Assembly: GCF_014466955.1 (NCBI RefSeq)
Contig: NZ_AP023396.1
Location: 2,728,001-2,792,000 of the forward strand
Reading direction: 5' to 3'
Length of the DNA: 64,000 bases
DNA from: Nocardia wallacei
Lineage (GTDB): Bacteria > Actinomycetota > Actinomycetes > Mycobacteriales > Mycobacteriaceae
Every line of letters begins with the position of its first letter. Position 1 is the stretch's first letter. Below are positions 56,212 through 63,941 of this stretch, piece by piece. The notes below the pieces were generated by a model that ran no database searches, had not been told where the DNA came from, and saw only the letters and a list, made by a program, of their open reading frames with translations. The translations under genes and the position numbers were made by a program.

Positions 56212-57098
56212 TTCGCGCTCGACGTGGGACGAGCCGCCCGGCGACGAGCCGGAGCCTCCGATCGCGTCGCCGATCCGGAGGCCGGACCACCACCCTCGGC
56301 CCCCGGCGTGGACTTCGACCGCGACCCGCGTTTCCCGCCCGCCGCGCCGCTTCCCGAACCCGCCCGTGTACCGGCCGCCGACTCAGCCTTCGCGGTCGAA
56401 GCCGACTTCCCCCGCGCACGCGACGACGATTCGGCGCGCGAAGCGGGAGACGACTTTCCGCGCGACGACGACTCACCACGGGTGGCGGACGGGCGTGAGG
56501 CGGATCCGCCCTCAGTGGTGGACGACTGCGCGCGCGGGCGTGAGGCCGATCCGCTGCCAGTGGTGGGCGGCTGTGTGCGTGAGCGGGGGGCTGGTTCACT
56601 ACCAGTGGTGGACGACTGTGTGCGCGGGCGTGAGGCGGATCCGCTGCCAGTGGTGGGCGGCTGTGTGCGTGGGTGTGAGGCCGATCGGCTGCCAGTGGTG
56701 GACGACTGGGCGCGCGGGCGTGAGGTCGTTTCCCCGTCAGTGGTGGAGGAGGAGTGGGTGGGCGATTCGGCATCCGCGGGCGATGTGGCATCGGAGGGCT
56801 GCGGCTGCTGCTGGGTCCTGGCCCGCCGGAGTAGGTAGGCCGTGCCCGCGACGCCGCCCGCCGCCAACGCCACCGGCCACTCGACCAGCCCCGTCAGTCC
56901 CGCGGCCGCGACACCGAGCACGGTCGCCGTCGGCGTATCGATGCGCCCGCGGGCGCCGGATACGGCGCCCGCCACCGTCCCCCGCGCGGCTCCGGTGACC
57001 GCGCCGACGGCGGCCCCACCGGCGGCCTCGGCGGCGTGCACAGCCGTCGACGCCGTGGCCCGCGCCAAGGTCAACGTCCCCGATGCAATGCTCATCAC
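56208..57098 (-). CDS. Small membrane protein with repeat-rich tail, partner of the P-type ATPase
   Basis: A 296-residue protein. Residues 1-95 are Ala/Gly-rich with two hydrophobic stretches (EAAGGAAVGAVTGAARGTVA; TVLGVAAAGLTGLVEWPVAL). The rest is a Ser/Arg/Lys-rich low-complexity tail. Residues about 115-198 are five to six 15-residue repeats of the type QSSTTGSGSASRPRT. Its stop overlaps the ATPase ATG (ATGA), and small membrane proteins also precede ctpH in mycobacteria, so it may be an accessory to the pump. The true function is unknown. Confidence 0.75.
   Translation of the reverse strand: MMSIASGTLTLARATASTAVHAAEAAGGAAVGAVTGAARGTVAGAVSGARGRIDTPTATVLGVAAAGLTGLVEWPVALAAGGVAGTAYLLRRARTQQQPQPSDATSPADAESPTHSSSTTDGETTSRPRAQSSTTGSRSASHPRTQPPTTGSGSASRPRTQSSTTGSEPAPRSRTQPPTTGSGSASRPRAQSSTTEGGSASRPSATRGESSSRGKSSPASRAESSSRARGKSASTAKAESAAGTRAGSGSGAAGGKRGSRSKSTPGAEGGGPASGSATRSEAPARRRAARPTSSAK
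56505..56755 (-). repeat. 45-bp coding repeats in the P-ATPase partner gene
   Basis: Five to six 45-bp units encode TTGSGSASRPRTQS-type 15-mers, with two alternating sub-types (QSS... and QPP...), showing a 90-bp higher-order unit. In the plus strand the landmark is CCAGTGGTGGxCGxCTGTGT. Confidence 0.82.
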
Positions 57099-57194
57099 AA
57101 CTCCCGGATGTCGGACTGGTTGGCGATGTGGTTGGCCTGCCCCGAAGCGCGGGGCGCAAACATCGTTTCGTCCGATTCGTGACCGGGCGGCGGT

Positions 57195-58385
57195 TCAGCC
57201 CTCGCGCTCGAGGCGGAACGGCCCACGCTCCCAGCGCCAGCCGTGCCGCAACACCAAGCCGGTGAAGCCGAGCATGTCCATCCCGGTCTCGTCGACATAA
57301 CGGCGGAACTCCGGCCAGGCGATGGGCCCGGCGGCCAGCCGGTTGCGCAGGATGTTCTCGTGCCGGGCATCGACGGCACGGCGGCGCAGATCCTCCTCGC
57401 CGAGCCGGCTCCCGGTGAATACCAGCCAGCCCCAGCCGCGCTCGTGCGCCCACGCGCGAGCGGCCCCGAGCTTCACGCGATTGCCGTGCACGGCCAGGCG
57501 CGCCACCGGGACCACGTCGATCAGCAGCACCCGCCCGTCGGTGAGCCGCGCGGCCACGGTGGGGTAGTGGGTGCGCTCCGCACCGTCGAGCCGGTAGTCG
57601 ACCGCGGCGGGACGCTCGATGAACTCCGCGACCTGCTCGCCCTCGTCCAGCATCCGCAGCAGCTGCGCCTCCAGCGCCGTATCGAAACTCGTTTCGCGAC
57701 CGAGTTTCTCGGCGAACACCGAGCCGCGCGCATCGTCGCCGGAATCGACGGTGGGCACCGGGGCGCCGGGTAGAGCAGCCGGGTCGCCCTTCGCCCATTC
57801 GACGCGGCGAAGCAGCGGGATGAGCTGTCCGGCAACGGGTTCGGCATGCCGGGCGGTCGGCAGATGCCAGCGCCCGCGCTGCTGCCACCCCGCGATGCGC
57901 TGGAACACGAAGCCCGCCAGCCGTTTCGCGTCGATGAGCGGGTGCCCCGCCAGTCGCAGCCGCAGATACGCGAGGTCCTGCCCGGCGATATCGCTGTCGG
58001 TGGCGTAGATTTCGGCCAGCAGGGTGCGCACCAGCCGCTCGTCCAGCCAGCCGACCGGATAGCGCTCGGCGAAGATCGCGGTGTCCGGGTGTCCGGTGGC
58101 CTGCACCCGCCGCACCATCTGCCCCACGGCGCGGGTGTACAACTGCCGCACCCGATCCCGCGACAGCCCGTAACGCGCGCCCATCAGGGTCAGAGTCTCC
58201 GGCCGCTCGCCGTCGAGACCGAGCCGCTGGGTGATCAGTTCGCGATCGCGTGGGCGCTCCTCGGCCTGCGCGGCCACCATCGTCGCCAGGGTCTCGTCGG
58301 CCTCCTCGAGCCCGAACGAGAGGCTCTCGCCCGGGTCGTCGAGCAGTCCGGCCCGTGCGTCGTCGATCCGGCTCGTCGTCACCAC
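57195..58385 (-). CDS. Sigma-region-4-like HTH fused to a TnsA/PD-(D/E)XK-like domain
   Basis: A 396-residue protein of unknown role. Residues about 60-95 hold a sigma-70 region 4 type helix-turn-helix (LTLMGARYGLSRDRVRQLYT). The middle is helical (LVRTLLAEIYATDSDIAGQD). Residues about 240-345 resemble the TnsA endonuclease fold: SFDTALEAQLLRMLDEGEQV, AVDYRLDGAERTHYPTVAAR, RVLLIDVVPVARLAVHGNRV. The PD is replaced by PT and the E-x-K by D-V-V, so nuclease activity looks lost. GTG 58385 follows GGCGGAAG. No transposon genes are adjacent. It may be a DNA-binding regulator. Confidence 0.72.
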   Translation of the reverse strand: MVTTSRIDDARAGLLDDPGESLSFGLEEADETLATMVAAQAEERPRDRELITQRLGLDGERPETLTLMGARYGLSRDRVRQLYTRAVGQMVRRVQATGHPDTAIFAERYPVGWLDERLVRTLLAEIYATDSDIAGQDLAYLRLRLAGHPLIDAKRLAGFVFQRIAGWQQRGRWHLPTARHAEPVAGQLIPLLRRVEWAKGDPAALPGAPVPTVDSGDDARGSVFAEKLGRETSFDTALEAQLLRMLDEGEQVAEFIERPAAVDYRLDGAERTHYPTVAARLTDGRVLLIDVVPVARLAVHGNRVKLGAARAWAHERGWGWLVFTGSRLGEEDLRRRAVDARHENILRNRLAAGPIAWPEFRRYVDETGMDMLGFTGLVLRHGWRWERGPFRLEREG

Positions 58386-58475
58386 TTCCGCCCGCCTTCG
58401 CTCTTTCGTTCGAAAAGCGTATCCCCGCAATCGGTCTGCGTGTGGTAGCGGCGGGCCTCGTGTCGGACCGCCGGA

Positions 58476-59858
58476 TCAGTCCCGCGACCGGCCGGGGATC
58501 CCGATTCCGGTGAGCGCCAGCGCCCCGATCCACGCCACGGCCGCGGCGACGGCGAGCAGATGCAGACCGGCCACGAAATGCGCGTCGGCGGGTGATCCGG
58601 CGACCGCGCCGAAGACGGCCACACCGCAGGCCGTGCCGATCTGCCGGGCGGTGTTGGAGGTGCCGGTCGCCAGCCCGGACCGATCCGGGGGAGTGGCGCG
58701 CACCACGGCGGCAACCACCGACGCGGTGATCAGCCCACCGCCGCAACCGATCAGCAGGAACCCGGCGAGCAATGCGGCGAGACCGCCGTCGGCATGGACC
58801 AGGGTGAGCAGCAGGGAACCGGCGGCCGACACGACACAGCCGAGTCCGATCGCCGTACGCGGTCCGCGGGCCGCGGTGATCCGCCCCGACACCGGCGCCA
58901 GCACCACCAGCGGTATCGCCATGGGCAGCACCGCGATTCCCGCCATGATGGGCGAATAGTGCCGCACCTGTTGCAAATACAGCATGCCGACGAACAGCAA
59001 CCCGTTGACGATCAGATTCATCGTCAGCGCCACCACGTTGGGACTCAGGAACTTCCTGCGGCGCAACAGGTCCAGTGGCAGGATCGGATGGTCGCTGCGT
59101 GCCGAACTCGCCAGCGCGACGGCGAGCGCGATCGCGGTCACCACCGCCGACACCACGGCCGTCCCGCTCGCCTGGCGACCCGCGGAGATGACGGTGAACA
59201 CCAGGCCGCCCAGGGCTACTACGAATCCCATCAGGCCCGTCACGTCGAACCGCCCGCCGCGCGTCCCGGGCCGGGCGGGCACTGTCCGCAGCGCCGCGAC
59301 GACCACGAGCGCGGTCAGGGGCACGTTGATCCAGAACACCGGCCGCCAGCCCAGCACACCGGTCAGCACGCCGCCGAGCAATGGTCCCGCGGGCAGCGCC
59401 AGCGAGGACACCGCGGCCCAGGTGCCGAGCGCCTTCGCCTGCTCGCCGCGCTCCGGGTACACGTCGACGATGACCGCCATCGTGCTGGGCAGCAGCAGCG
59501 CCCCGCCGACACCCTGCACCGCGCGGCCGGCGATCAGCACGGCGGTCGTCGGCGCCAGCGCACAGGCCAGTGAAGCGAGCCCGAACAGTGCGAAGCCCGC
59601 CACCAGCACCCGCCGATGGCCGATCCGGTCGCCGACGGTGCCGGCCGCGAGCAGCAGTCCGGCGAGGGCGACGACGTATCCGTCCACCACCCACTGCAGC
59701 GTCGACACGTCGGAGCGCAGGTCGCGGCCGATGCTGGGCAGGGCGACGTTCACGATGGTCACATCGAGCAGGACCAGGAACATGCCCGCGCACATCACCG
59801 CGAGGACGCGGCCCCGTCGTGCCGCGGCCGGGGTGATCTCGACAGTCCGACTACTCAT
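58476..59858 (-). CDS. MFS exporter, DHA2 (14-TMS) family
   Basis: A 460-residue drug:H+ antiporter-2 type exporter. Motif LLDVTIVNVALPSIGRDLRS in the first helix, STLQWVVDGYVVALAGLLLA, GDRIGHRRVLVAGFALFGLA (motif A) and RAVQGVGGALLLPSTMAVI (motif B), GPLLGGVLTGVLGWRPVFWI (motif C) are all present. It should expel amphipathic compounds using the proton gradient. ATG 59858 is used. The regulator gene at 59956 is divergent, with 97 bp between, and is the probable controller. No inverted repeat stands out in that gap. Confidence 0.9.
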   Translation of the reverse strand: MSSRTVEITPAAARRGRVLAVMCAGMFLVLLDVTIVNVALPSIGRDLRSDVSTLQWVVDGYVVALAGLLLAAGTVGDRIGHRRVLVAGFALFGLASLACALAPTTAVLIAGRAVQGVGGALLLPSTMAVIVDVYPERGEQAKALGTWAAVSSLALPAGPLLGGVLTGVLGWRPVFWINVPLTALVVVAALRTVPARPGTRGGRFDVTGLMGFVVALGGLVFTVISAGRQASGTAVVSAVVTAIALAVALASSARSDHPILPLDLLRRRKFLSPNVVALTMNLIVNGLLFVGMLYLQQVRHYSPIMAGIAVLPMAIPLVVLAPVSGRITAARGPRTAIGLGCVVSAAGSLLLTLVHADGGLAALLAGFLLIGCGGGLITASVVAAVVRATPPDRSGLATGTSNTARQIGTACGVAVFGAVAGSPADAHFVAGLHLLAVAAAVAWIGALALTGIGIPGRSRD

Positions 59859-59955
59859 ATTCCGCAGTGTGGTCCCGTAACCGTTCGGGATGCGCCGAAG
59901 TGTGGTCGCCCACGATTCGGTGGGGACCGAAACGTCGGCGCGGCAGACTGGTGTC

Positions 59956-60717
59956 ATGAGCGACGAGCGTCCCCTCTACGGCTATACCGACATCGCCGCG
60001 GTCGGCGCGCTGCTGGCCGACGCGACGCGGGCACGCATCGTGACCACCCTGACCGACGGTCGCGCGCTGCCCGCCTCGGTGCTGGCCGCCGAGTCCGGAG
60101 TGGCGGCCTCGACCGCCAGCGAACACCTGTCGAGATTGGTCGACGGCGGCCTGCTGACCGTGGAACGGTCCGGCCGCCATCGCTACTACCGCCTGTCGAA
60201 CCGCGAGGTCGCGGCGGCGATCGAGGCCCTGGTGGTGCTCGCCCCCGCCCGCCCGGTCCGCTCGCTGCGCGAATCCACCCGCGCCGCCGCCCTGCGCCGC
60301 GCCCGCAGTTGTTACGACCATCTCGCGGGCCGACTGGGTGTCGCCGTCACCGCGGCTCTGCTGGACCATCGTGCCCTGGTGCGCACCGACGGCGGTACGG
60401 GAACCGAACGCGCGCAACACGATCCGATCTCCGCCCCGCTCCGCGAGCACCCCTACGAGCTCGGCCCGAACGCCGAACCCCTGTTCGCCGAACTCGGCGT
60501 CGACCTCACCACCACCGCCCGCACCCGCCGTCCCCTGCTCCGCTTCTGCGTCGACTGGAGCGAGCAGCGCCACCATCTCAGCGGGACCCTCGGCGCCGCC
60601 GTCCTCGCCCGCATGGAATCGGCGGGCTGGGTGGAACGAGCCGCCACCCGCCGCTCCCTGCGAGTCACCGATTCGGGAGCCCGAGTGCTGGACAAGGTGC
60701 TGGGTGTGGATGTGTGA
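59956..60717 (+). CDS. ArsR-type winged-helix regulator, two-domain
   Basis: A 253-residue regulator. Residues 10-90 are an ArsR-like winged helix (GALLADATRARIVTTLTDGR, VLAAESGVAASTASEHLSRL, VERSGRHRYYRLSNREVAAA). The remaining 160 residues, without metal-binding cysteines in the helix, resemble the C-terminal region of a common actinobacterial ArsR class (CYDHLAGRLGVAVTAALLDH, LRFCVDWSEQRHHLSGTLGA). It probably represses the divergent MFS exporter gene. ATG 59956 is selected because MSDERPLYGYTDIAAVGALL is the normal beginning; an upstream ATG lies in the promoter region. Confidence 0.87.
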   Translation: MSDERPLYGYTDIAAVGALLADATRARIVTTLTDGRALPASVLAAESGVAASTASEHLSRLVDGGLLTVERSGRHRYYRLSNREVAAAIEALVVLAPARPVRSLRESTRAAALRRARSCYDHLAGRLGVAVTAALLDHRALVRTDGGTGTERAQHDPISAPLREHPYELGPNAEPLFAELGVDLTTTARTRRPLLRFCVDWSEQRHHLSGTLGAAVLARMESAGWVERAATRRSLRVTDSGARVLDKVLGVDV

Positions 60718-60783
60718 GCGCCTGGACCGCAACGAACATGTTCTCCCACCAGGGCTCATCCAAGAGTGTGATGAGTCGTCCGG

Positions 60784-61875
60784 TCACGACGGGACTCCAC
60801 TCGGCTGTCGGGATGTGCTGTGCGGGAGGCGCTTTCGCAGTGCGAGGGAGACGTGGACGAGAGCGACGAGGACAGGAACCTCGATGAGTGGGCCGACGAC
60901 TCCGGCGAGGGCTTGGCCGGAGGTGGCGCCGTAGGTGGCGATCGCGACGGCGATGGCGAGTTCGAAGTTGTTGCCCGCGGCGGTGAACGCCATCGTGGTG
61001 GTGCGCGCGTAGCCCAGGCGCAGGACGGCGCCGAGGAGGTAGCCGCCGCCCCACATGACCACGAAGTACGCCAGCAGTGGCACCGCGATCCGCACGACGT
61101 CCAGTGGGCGGGAAGTGATCTGGTCACCCTGCAACGCGAACAGGACAACGATGGTGAACAGCAGTCCGCACAGCGCCCACGGACCGAGCCGGGGCAGCAG
61201 CCGCGTCTCGTACCAGCTTCGGCCCCTGGCCTTTTCGCCGATCCAGCGGGTGGCGTATCCGGCGAGCAGCGGGATGCCGAGGAAGATCAGCACGGCTTTC
61301 GCGGTCTGTCCGGGCGAGGCGTCGATGGTGGCTTGTTCCAGGCCGAGCCACCCGGGCAGCGCCGACAGGTAGAACCAGCCCAGGCCGGCGAACATGACCA
61401 CCTGGAACAGCGAGTTGAGCGCCACCAGGACGGCGGCGGCTTCGCGGTCACCACAGGCGAGGTCGTTCCAGATGATCACCATCGCGATGCAGCGAGCCAG
61501 TCCGACGATGATCAGGCCGGTGCGGTACGCGGGTAGGTCCGGCAGCAACAACCACGCCAGCGCGAACATGAGCGCCGGTCCGAGGACCCAGTTCAGGACC
61601 AGCGATCCGGCGAGCAGGCGGCGGTTGCCGGTGACCGAGCCGAGGCGGTCGTAGCGCACCTTCGCCAGCACCGGATACATCATGACCAGCAGACCGGCCG
61701 CGATCGGCAGCGAGATCCCGTCCACCCGCACCGCCGACAGACCGTCGCCGAGCCCGGGGATCAGGCGGCCGAGCAGCAGCCCGGCGACCATCGCGGCACC
61801 GATCCACACCGGCAGGAACCTGTCGAGGGCCGACAACCCGCCGACGACCGCGGGCTGTTCGGAGGTGGCTGTCAC
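60784..61875 (-). CDS. acr3: Arsenite efflux transporter Acr3
   Basis: Acr3 exports As(III) across the cytoplasmic membrane. The 363-residue protein has ten predicted membrane helices. The catalytic cysteine helix is GLARCIAMVIIWNDLACGDR, the second signature TTTMAFTAAGNNFELAIAVA, and IWIGAAMVAGLLLGRLIPG-like sequence starts the protein. GTG 61875 overlaps the arsR stop by 4 bp (GTGA), so it is cotranscribed with arsR. It is convergent with the upstream regulator gene at 59956-60717. Confidence 0.95.
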   Translation of the reverse strand: MTATSEQPAVVGGLSALDRFLPVWIGAAMVAGLLLGRLIPGLGDGLSAVRVDGISLPIAAGLLVMMYPVLAKVRYDRLGSVTGNRRLLAGSLVLNWVLGPALMFALAWLLLPDLPAYRTGLIIVGLARCIAMVIIWNDLACGDREAAAVLVALNSLFQVVMFAGLGWFYLSALPGWLGLEQATIDASPGQTAKAVLIFLGIPLLAGYATRWIGEKARGRSWYETRLLPRLGPWALCGLLFTIVVLFALQGDQITSRPLDVVRIAVPLLAYFVVMWGGGYLLGAVLRLGYARTTTMAFTAAGNNFELAIAVAIATYGATSGQALAGVVGPLIEVPVLVALVHVSLALRKRLPHSTSRQPSGVPS

Positions 61876-62249
61876 GCGGTCACCGTCACTCCGGCCTCGG
61901 CCGCGAGCAGCTCCGAAACATGTTGCAGCGCTTCGGGAACCAGGCGGTAGTAGACCCAGGAGGCGCGTCGCTCGCTGGTGAGCAGCCCGGCCGCGCGCAG
62001 CACCTTGAGGTGGTGGGAGATGGTGGGCTGCGAGACGTCCAGGCCGTCGGAGACGTCGCAGACGCAGGCTTCCTGCCCGGCGCGCGCGGCGATCGCCGAC
62101 AGCAGCCGTAACCGCACCGGATCCGACAATGCCTTGAACACCCCCGCCACCTGCACCGCGATCTCCGCGTCCAGCGGCGGGCGGGTGCGCGGCGTGCCCG
62201 CGCACCCGGGCGTGGCCGCACCGATCACCGGTAACTCCGACTTCGACAT
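61872..62249 (-). CDS. arsR: Arsenic-responsive repressor ArsR (first copy)
   Basis: A 125-residue winged-helix repressor. ALSDPVRLRLLSAIAARAGQ and the metal-sensing helix ACVCDVSDGLDVSQPTISHH (CVC in alpha-3, as in classical E. coli-type ArsR), then LTSERRASWVYYRLVPEAL. It would release DNA on binding As(III)/Sb(III). It is coupled to acr3. Its ATG lies in CTTCGACAT, the half-site also used by the arsI/arsR2 operator, and an 8-bp inverted repeat stands 3 bp upstream of the start codon. Confidence 0.94.
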   Translation of the reverse strand: MSKSELPVIGAATPGCAGTPRTRPPLDAEIAVQVAGVFKALSDPVRLRLLSAIAARAGQEACVCDVSDGLDVSQPTISHHLKVLRAAGLLTSERRASWVYYRLVPEALQHVSELLAAEAGVTVTA

Positions 62250-62251
62250 AC

Positions 62252-62273
62252 ATCGATATTGATGGATATCGAT
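62252..62273. promoter_or_regulatory. ArsR operator upstream of arsR-acr3
   Basis: ATCGATAT (62252-62259), TGATGG spacer, ATATCGAT (62266-62273): a perfect 8-bp inverted repeat with a 6-nt spacer immediately before the arsR start at 62249. It also overlaps the AT-rich promoter core. Confidence 0.82.
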
Positions 62274-62319
62274 ATCGAAGGCAAGCGAACGGCCGGTGAC
62301 CTCACCCACCCGCCCGAGG

Positions 62320-62832
62320 CTACGAGCAGCAGGTCGTGCCCGAGGTGACCGCCCGCTCCTTCGCCGCACTCCCGCAGCAAGCGCCCTCGGTGGTGGCTTC
62401 CTCGGCGGTGCCGCAGCAGGCCCGCACGGCTTCGGCGTCGCCGAGTCGGGTTGTAGCGCCGAAGGATTCGCTGTCGGCCAGTACGGTGTAGACCTCCCAG
62501 CGCTCACCACCGGGTCCGGTGACCCAGACCTTGTCCTGGGTGGCGAAACAACACGTGGTCGCGATCTGCTCCTCGGTGAACAGTCCGGCCTTCGACAGGC
62601 GCGTGATCTCGCCGTGGACCTGCTCGGAGGTCTCCACTTCGACACCGAGGTGGTTGAGCGTGCCGCCCTCGCCGGTGTTCTCCAGCAGCACCAGCTTCAA
62701 CGGCGGCTCGGCGATCGCGAAATTCGCGTAGCCGGGCCTGCGCTTGGCGGGTTCGGTGCCGAACAGGGTCGAGTAGAAGGCGACGGCCTGATCGAGATCG
62801 TCGACATTGAGAGCGAGCTGGACACGGGACAT
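62320..62832 (-). CDS. arsI: ArsI/CadI-family glyoxalase-fold protein (organoarsenical lyase)
   Basis: A 170-residue vicinal-oxygen-chelate protein. MSRVQLALNVDDLDQAVAFY begins the fold with a likely metal ligand region, LNHLGVEVETSEQVHGEITR supplies a second His, and IATTCCFATQDKVWVTGPGG has the vicinal Cys pair that binds methylarsenite in ArsI. ArsI cleaves the C-As bond of trivalent organoarsenicals with Fe(II) and O2; CadI is the mycobacterial name for related proteins. The C-terminal 40 residues are rich in Cys pairs (ACCGTAEEATTEGACCGSAA, TTCCS). GGAGG precedes ATG 62832. Confidence 0.92.
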   Translation of the reverse strand: MSRVQLALNVDDLDQAVAFYSTLFGTEPAKRRPGYANFAIAEPPLKLVLLENTGEGGTLNHLGVEVETSEQVHGEITRLSKAGLFTEEQIATTCCFATQDKVWVTGPGGERWEVYTVLADSESFGATTRLGDAEAVRACCGTAEEATTEGACCGSAAKERAVTSGTTCCS

Positions 62833-62856
62833 GGTCAACCTCCGGTTGTGAGATAT

Positions 62857-62902
62857 ATGTCGAAGAACTCGACCGGTCCGAGTCTGCCCACATCTTCGAC
62901 AT
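62857..62902. promoter_or_regulatory. Inverted-repeat operator between arsI and arsR2
   Basis: ATGTCGAAGA (62857-62866) and TCTTCGACAT (62893-62902) are a perfect 10-bp inverted repeat separated by 26 bp, in the 98-bp gap between the divergent arsI and arsR2 genes. The half-site CTTCGACAT recurs at 62241-62249, on the start codon of the first arsR. Confidence 0.8.
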
Positions 62903-62930
62903 AAGTCAATAGGGTGGGTAGCATGGCCCC

Positions 62931-63290
62931 ATGCCCAAGGCGTTACCCGTGATCGACATGTCCGCTCCGGTCTGCTGCGCGCCCGTGGCCGCCGGGCCGG
63001 TCGGCGACGAGGCCGCGCTGGAAGTCGCGTTGCGGCTCAAGGCAATCGCGGACCCGGTCCGGGTGAAACTGATGTCGCTGCTACTCACCAGCCCCCTCGG
63101 CGAAGAGAACAGCGGCAACCTCGCCACCGCCGTCGGCCTCTCGGAGTCGACCGTCAGCCACCACCTGACCCAACTCCGCAACGCCGGCCTCATCGAATCC
63201 GAACGCCGCGGCATGAACACCCTCCACCGCGCCCGCCGTGACGCCCTGGCCGCCCTCTGCGTCGTCCTCGACCCCAACTGCTGCCGCTGA
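62931..63290 (+). CDS. arsR: ArsR-family repressor (second copy, Cys-pair type)
   Basis: A 119-residue winged-helix repressor of a second ArsR type. It lacks the CVC helix. Instead it has Cys pairs near both ends: MSAPVCCAPVAAG and VVLDPNCCR, which could form the As(III) site between subunits, as in actinobacterial ArsR proteins with terminal cysteines. ALRLKAIADPVRVKLMSLLL and SESTVSHHLTQLRNAGLIES are the DNA-binding core. It is divergent from arsI, with the 10-bp inverted repeat between. A terminator follows at 63320. Confidence 0.93.
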   Translation: MPKALPVIDMSAPVCCAPVAAGPVGDEAALEVALRLKAIADPVRVKLMSLLLTSPLGEENSGNLATAVGLSESTVSHHLTQLRNAGLIESERRGMNTLHRARRDALAALCVVLDPNCCR

Positions 63291-63319
63291 CCGTCGACAC
63301 CGAGCCCACACAACAAGAA

Positions 63320-63341
63320 AGGCCCGGCGGGAGCCGGGCCT
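63320..63341 (+). terminator. Terminator downstream of arsR2
   Basis: AGGCCCGGC (63320-63328) pairs with GCCGGGCCT (63333-63341), a 9-bp stem with a GGGA loop, 30 bp after the arsR2 stop. It also separates that gene from the oncoming tRNA operon, so it may work both ways. Confidence 0.85.
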
Positions 63342-63356
63342 GACCTGCGTGAATGT

Positions 63357-63431
63357 TGGTGCGCGATACTGGGATTGAACCAGTGACCTCTTCCGTGTCA
63401 GGGAAGCGCTCTCCCGCTGAGCTAATCGCGC
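63357..63431 (-). tRNA. tRNA-Val (anticodon GAC)
   Basis: The minus strand folds as a full tRNA: acceptor GCGCGAT pairs with ATCGCGC, D-arm with AGCTCAGCGGGAGAGC, anticodon loop CTGACAC on a CTTCC/GGAAG stem, T-arm GGTTCAATCC. The terminal CCA is encoded (63357-63359). Anticodon GAC reads GUC/GUU, valine. Confidence 0.95.
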
Positions 63432-63445
63432 GTGGTGCCTCTCAG

Positions 63446-63516
63446 AGGCGGCGACGGGAATCGAACCCGTGTGCACGGCTTTGCAGGCCGTTGCCTCACC
63501 ACTCGGCCACACCGCC
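63446..63516 (-). tRNA. tRNA-Cys (anticodon GCA)
   Basis: Minus-strand tRNA: acceptor GGCGGTG with CGCCGCC, anticodon loop CTGCAAA on CGGC/GCCG, T-arm GGGTTCGATTCCC. CCA is not encoded. It stands between tRNA-Val and tRNA-Gly in a three-gene tRNA operon. Confidence 0.95.
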
Positions 63517-63539
63517 AACCAAGGCCGGGTTGGCCTTCG

Positions 63540-63612
63540 AGCGGATGACGGGATTCGAACCCGCGACCCTCACCTTGGCAAGGTGATGCGCTACCAGCTG
63601 CGCTACATCCGC
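63540..63612 (-). tRNA. tRNA-Gly (anticodon GCC)
   Basis: Minus-strand tRNA: acceptor GCGGATG with CATCCGC, anticodon loop TTGCCAA on CACC/GGTG, T-arm GCGGGTTCGAATCCCGT. CCA is not encoded. First gene of the minus-strand tRNA operon. Confidence 0.95.
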
Positions 63613-63941
63613 ACTTTCGCCTCCGGAGGCCCTCTCGGTACCTTCCGGCTGCGAGAGAGAACATTAGCCCACGTTCCGTGCAGTCAACAAATCCGCAGGT
63701 AAATGCGGGTAAATTCGAATGACAGCGCTGTAGTTCAGCTGGTCGGCGGCCCGCTGCAGCATGCCGCCGACCCAGTGGCGGCAGGCTTGTCCGAGCCGCC
63801 CGCCCGCCCACCATCCCTCCGCTGCGTGAACGTTCGGAAAACGCCAGGTAGAGCCGCGATTTGGTGTGACGCCGGTGATGCGTGTTAAAGTTCCATCCCG
63901 TCCGGACCGGCACCACGAGCCACCCGGACACCCACTCACCC
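63613..63941. other. Intergenic region between divergent tRNA genes
   Basis: These 329 bp hold the promoter of the minus-strand tRNA operon (see 63661-63690) and must hold that of the plus-strand tRNA-Val(CAC), where GTTAAAGTT near 63884-63892 could contain the -10. I see no gene, repeat or attachment-site-like duplication of a tRNA end. Confidence 0.4.
63661..63690 (-). promoter_or_regulatory. Candidate promoter of the tRNA-Gly-Cys-Val operon
   Basis: On the minus strand, TAATGT (63661-63666) is a good -10. Upstream are TTGACT (63682-63687, 15-bp spacer) or TTGTTG (63685-63690, 18-bp spacer). The second has the usual spacing. Transcription would begin about 45 bp before the tRNA-Gly gene. 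Confidence 0.5.
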
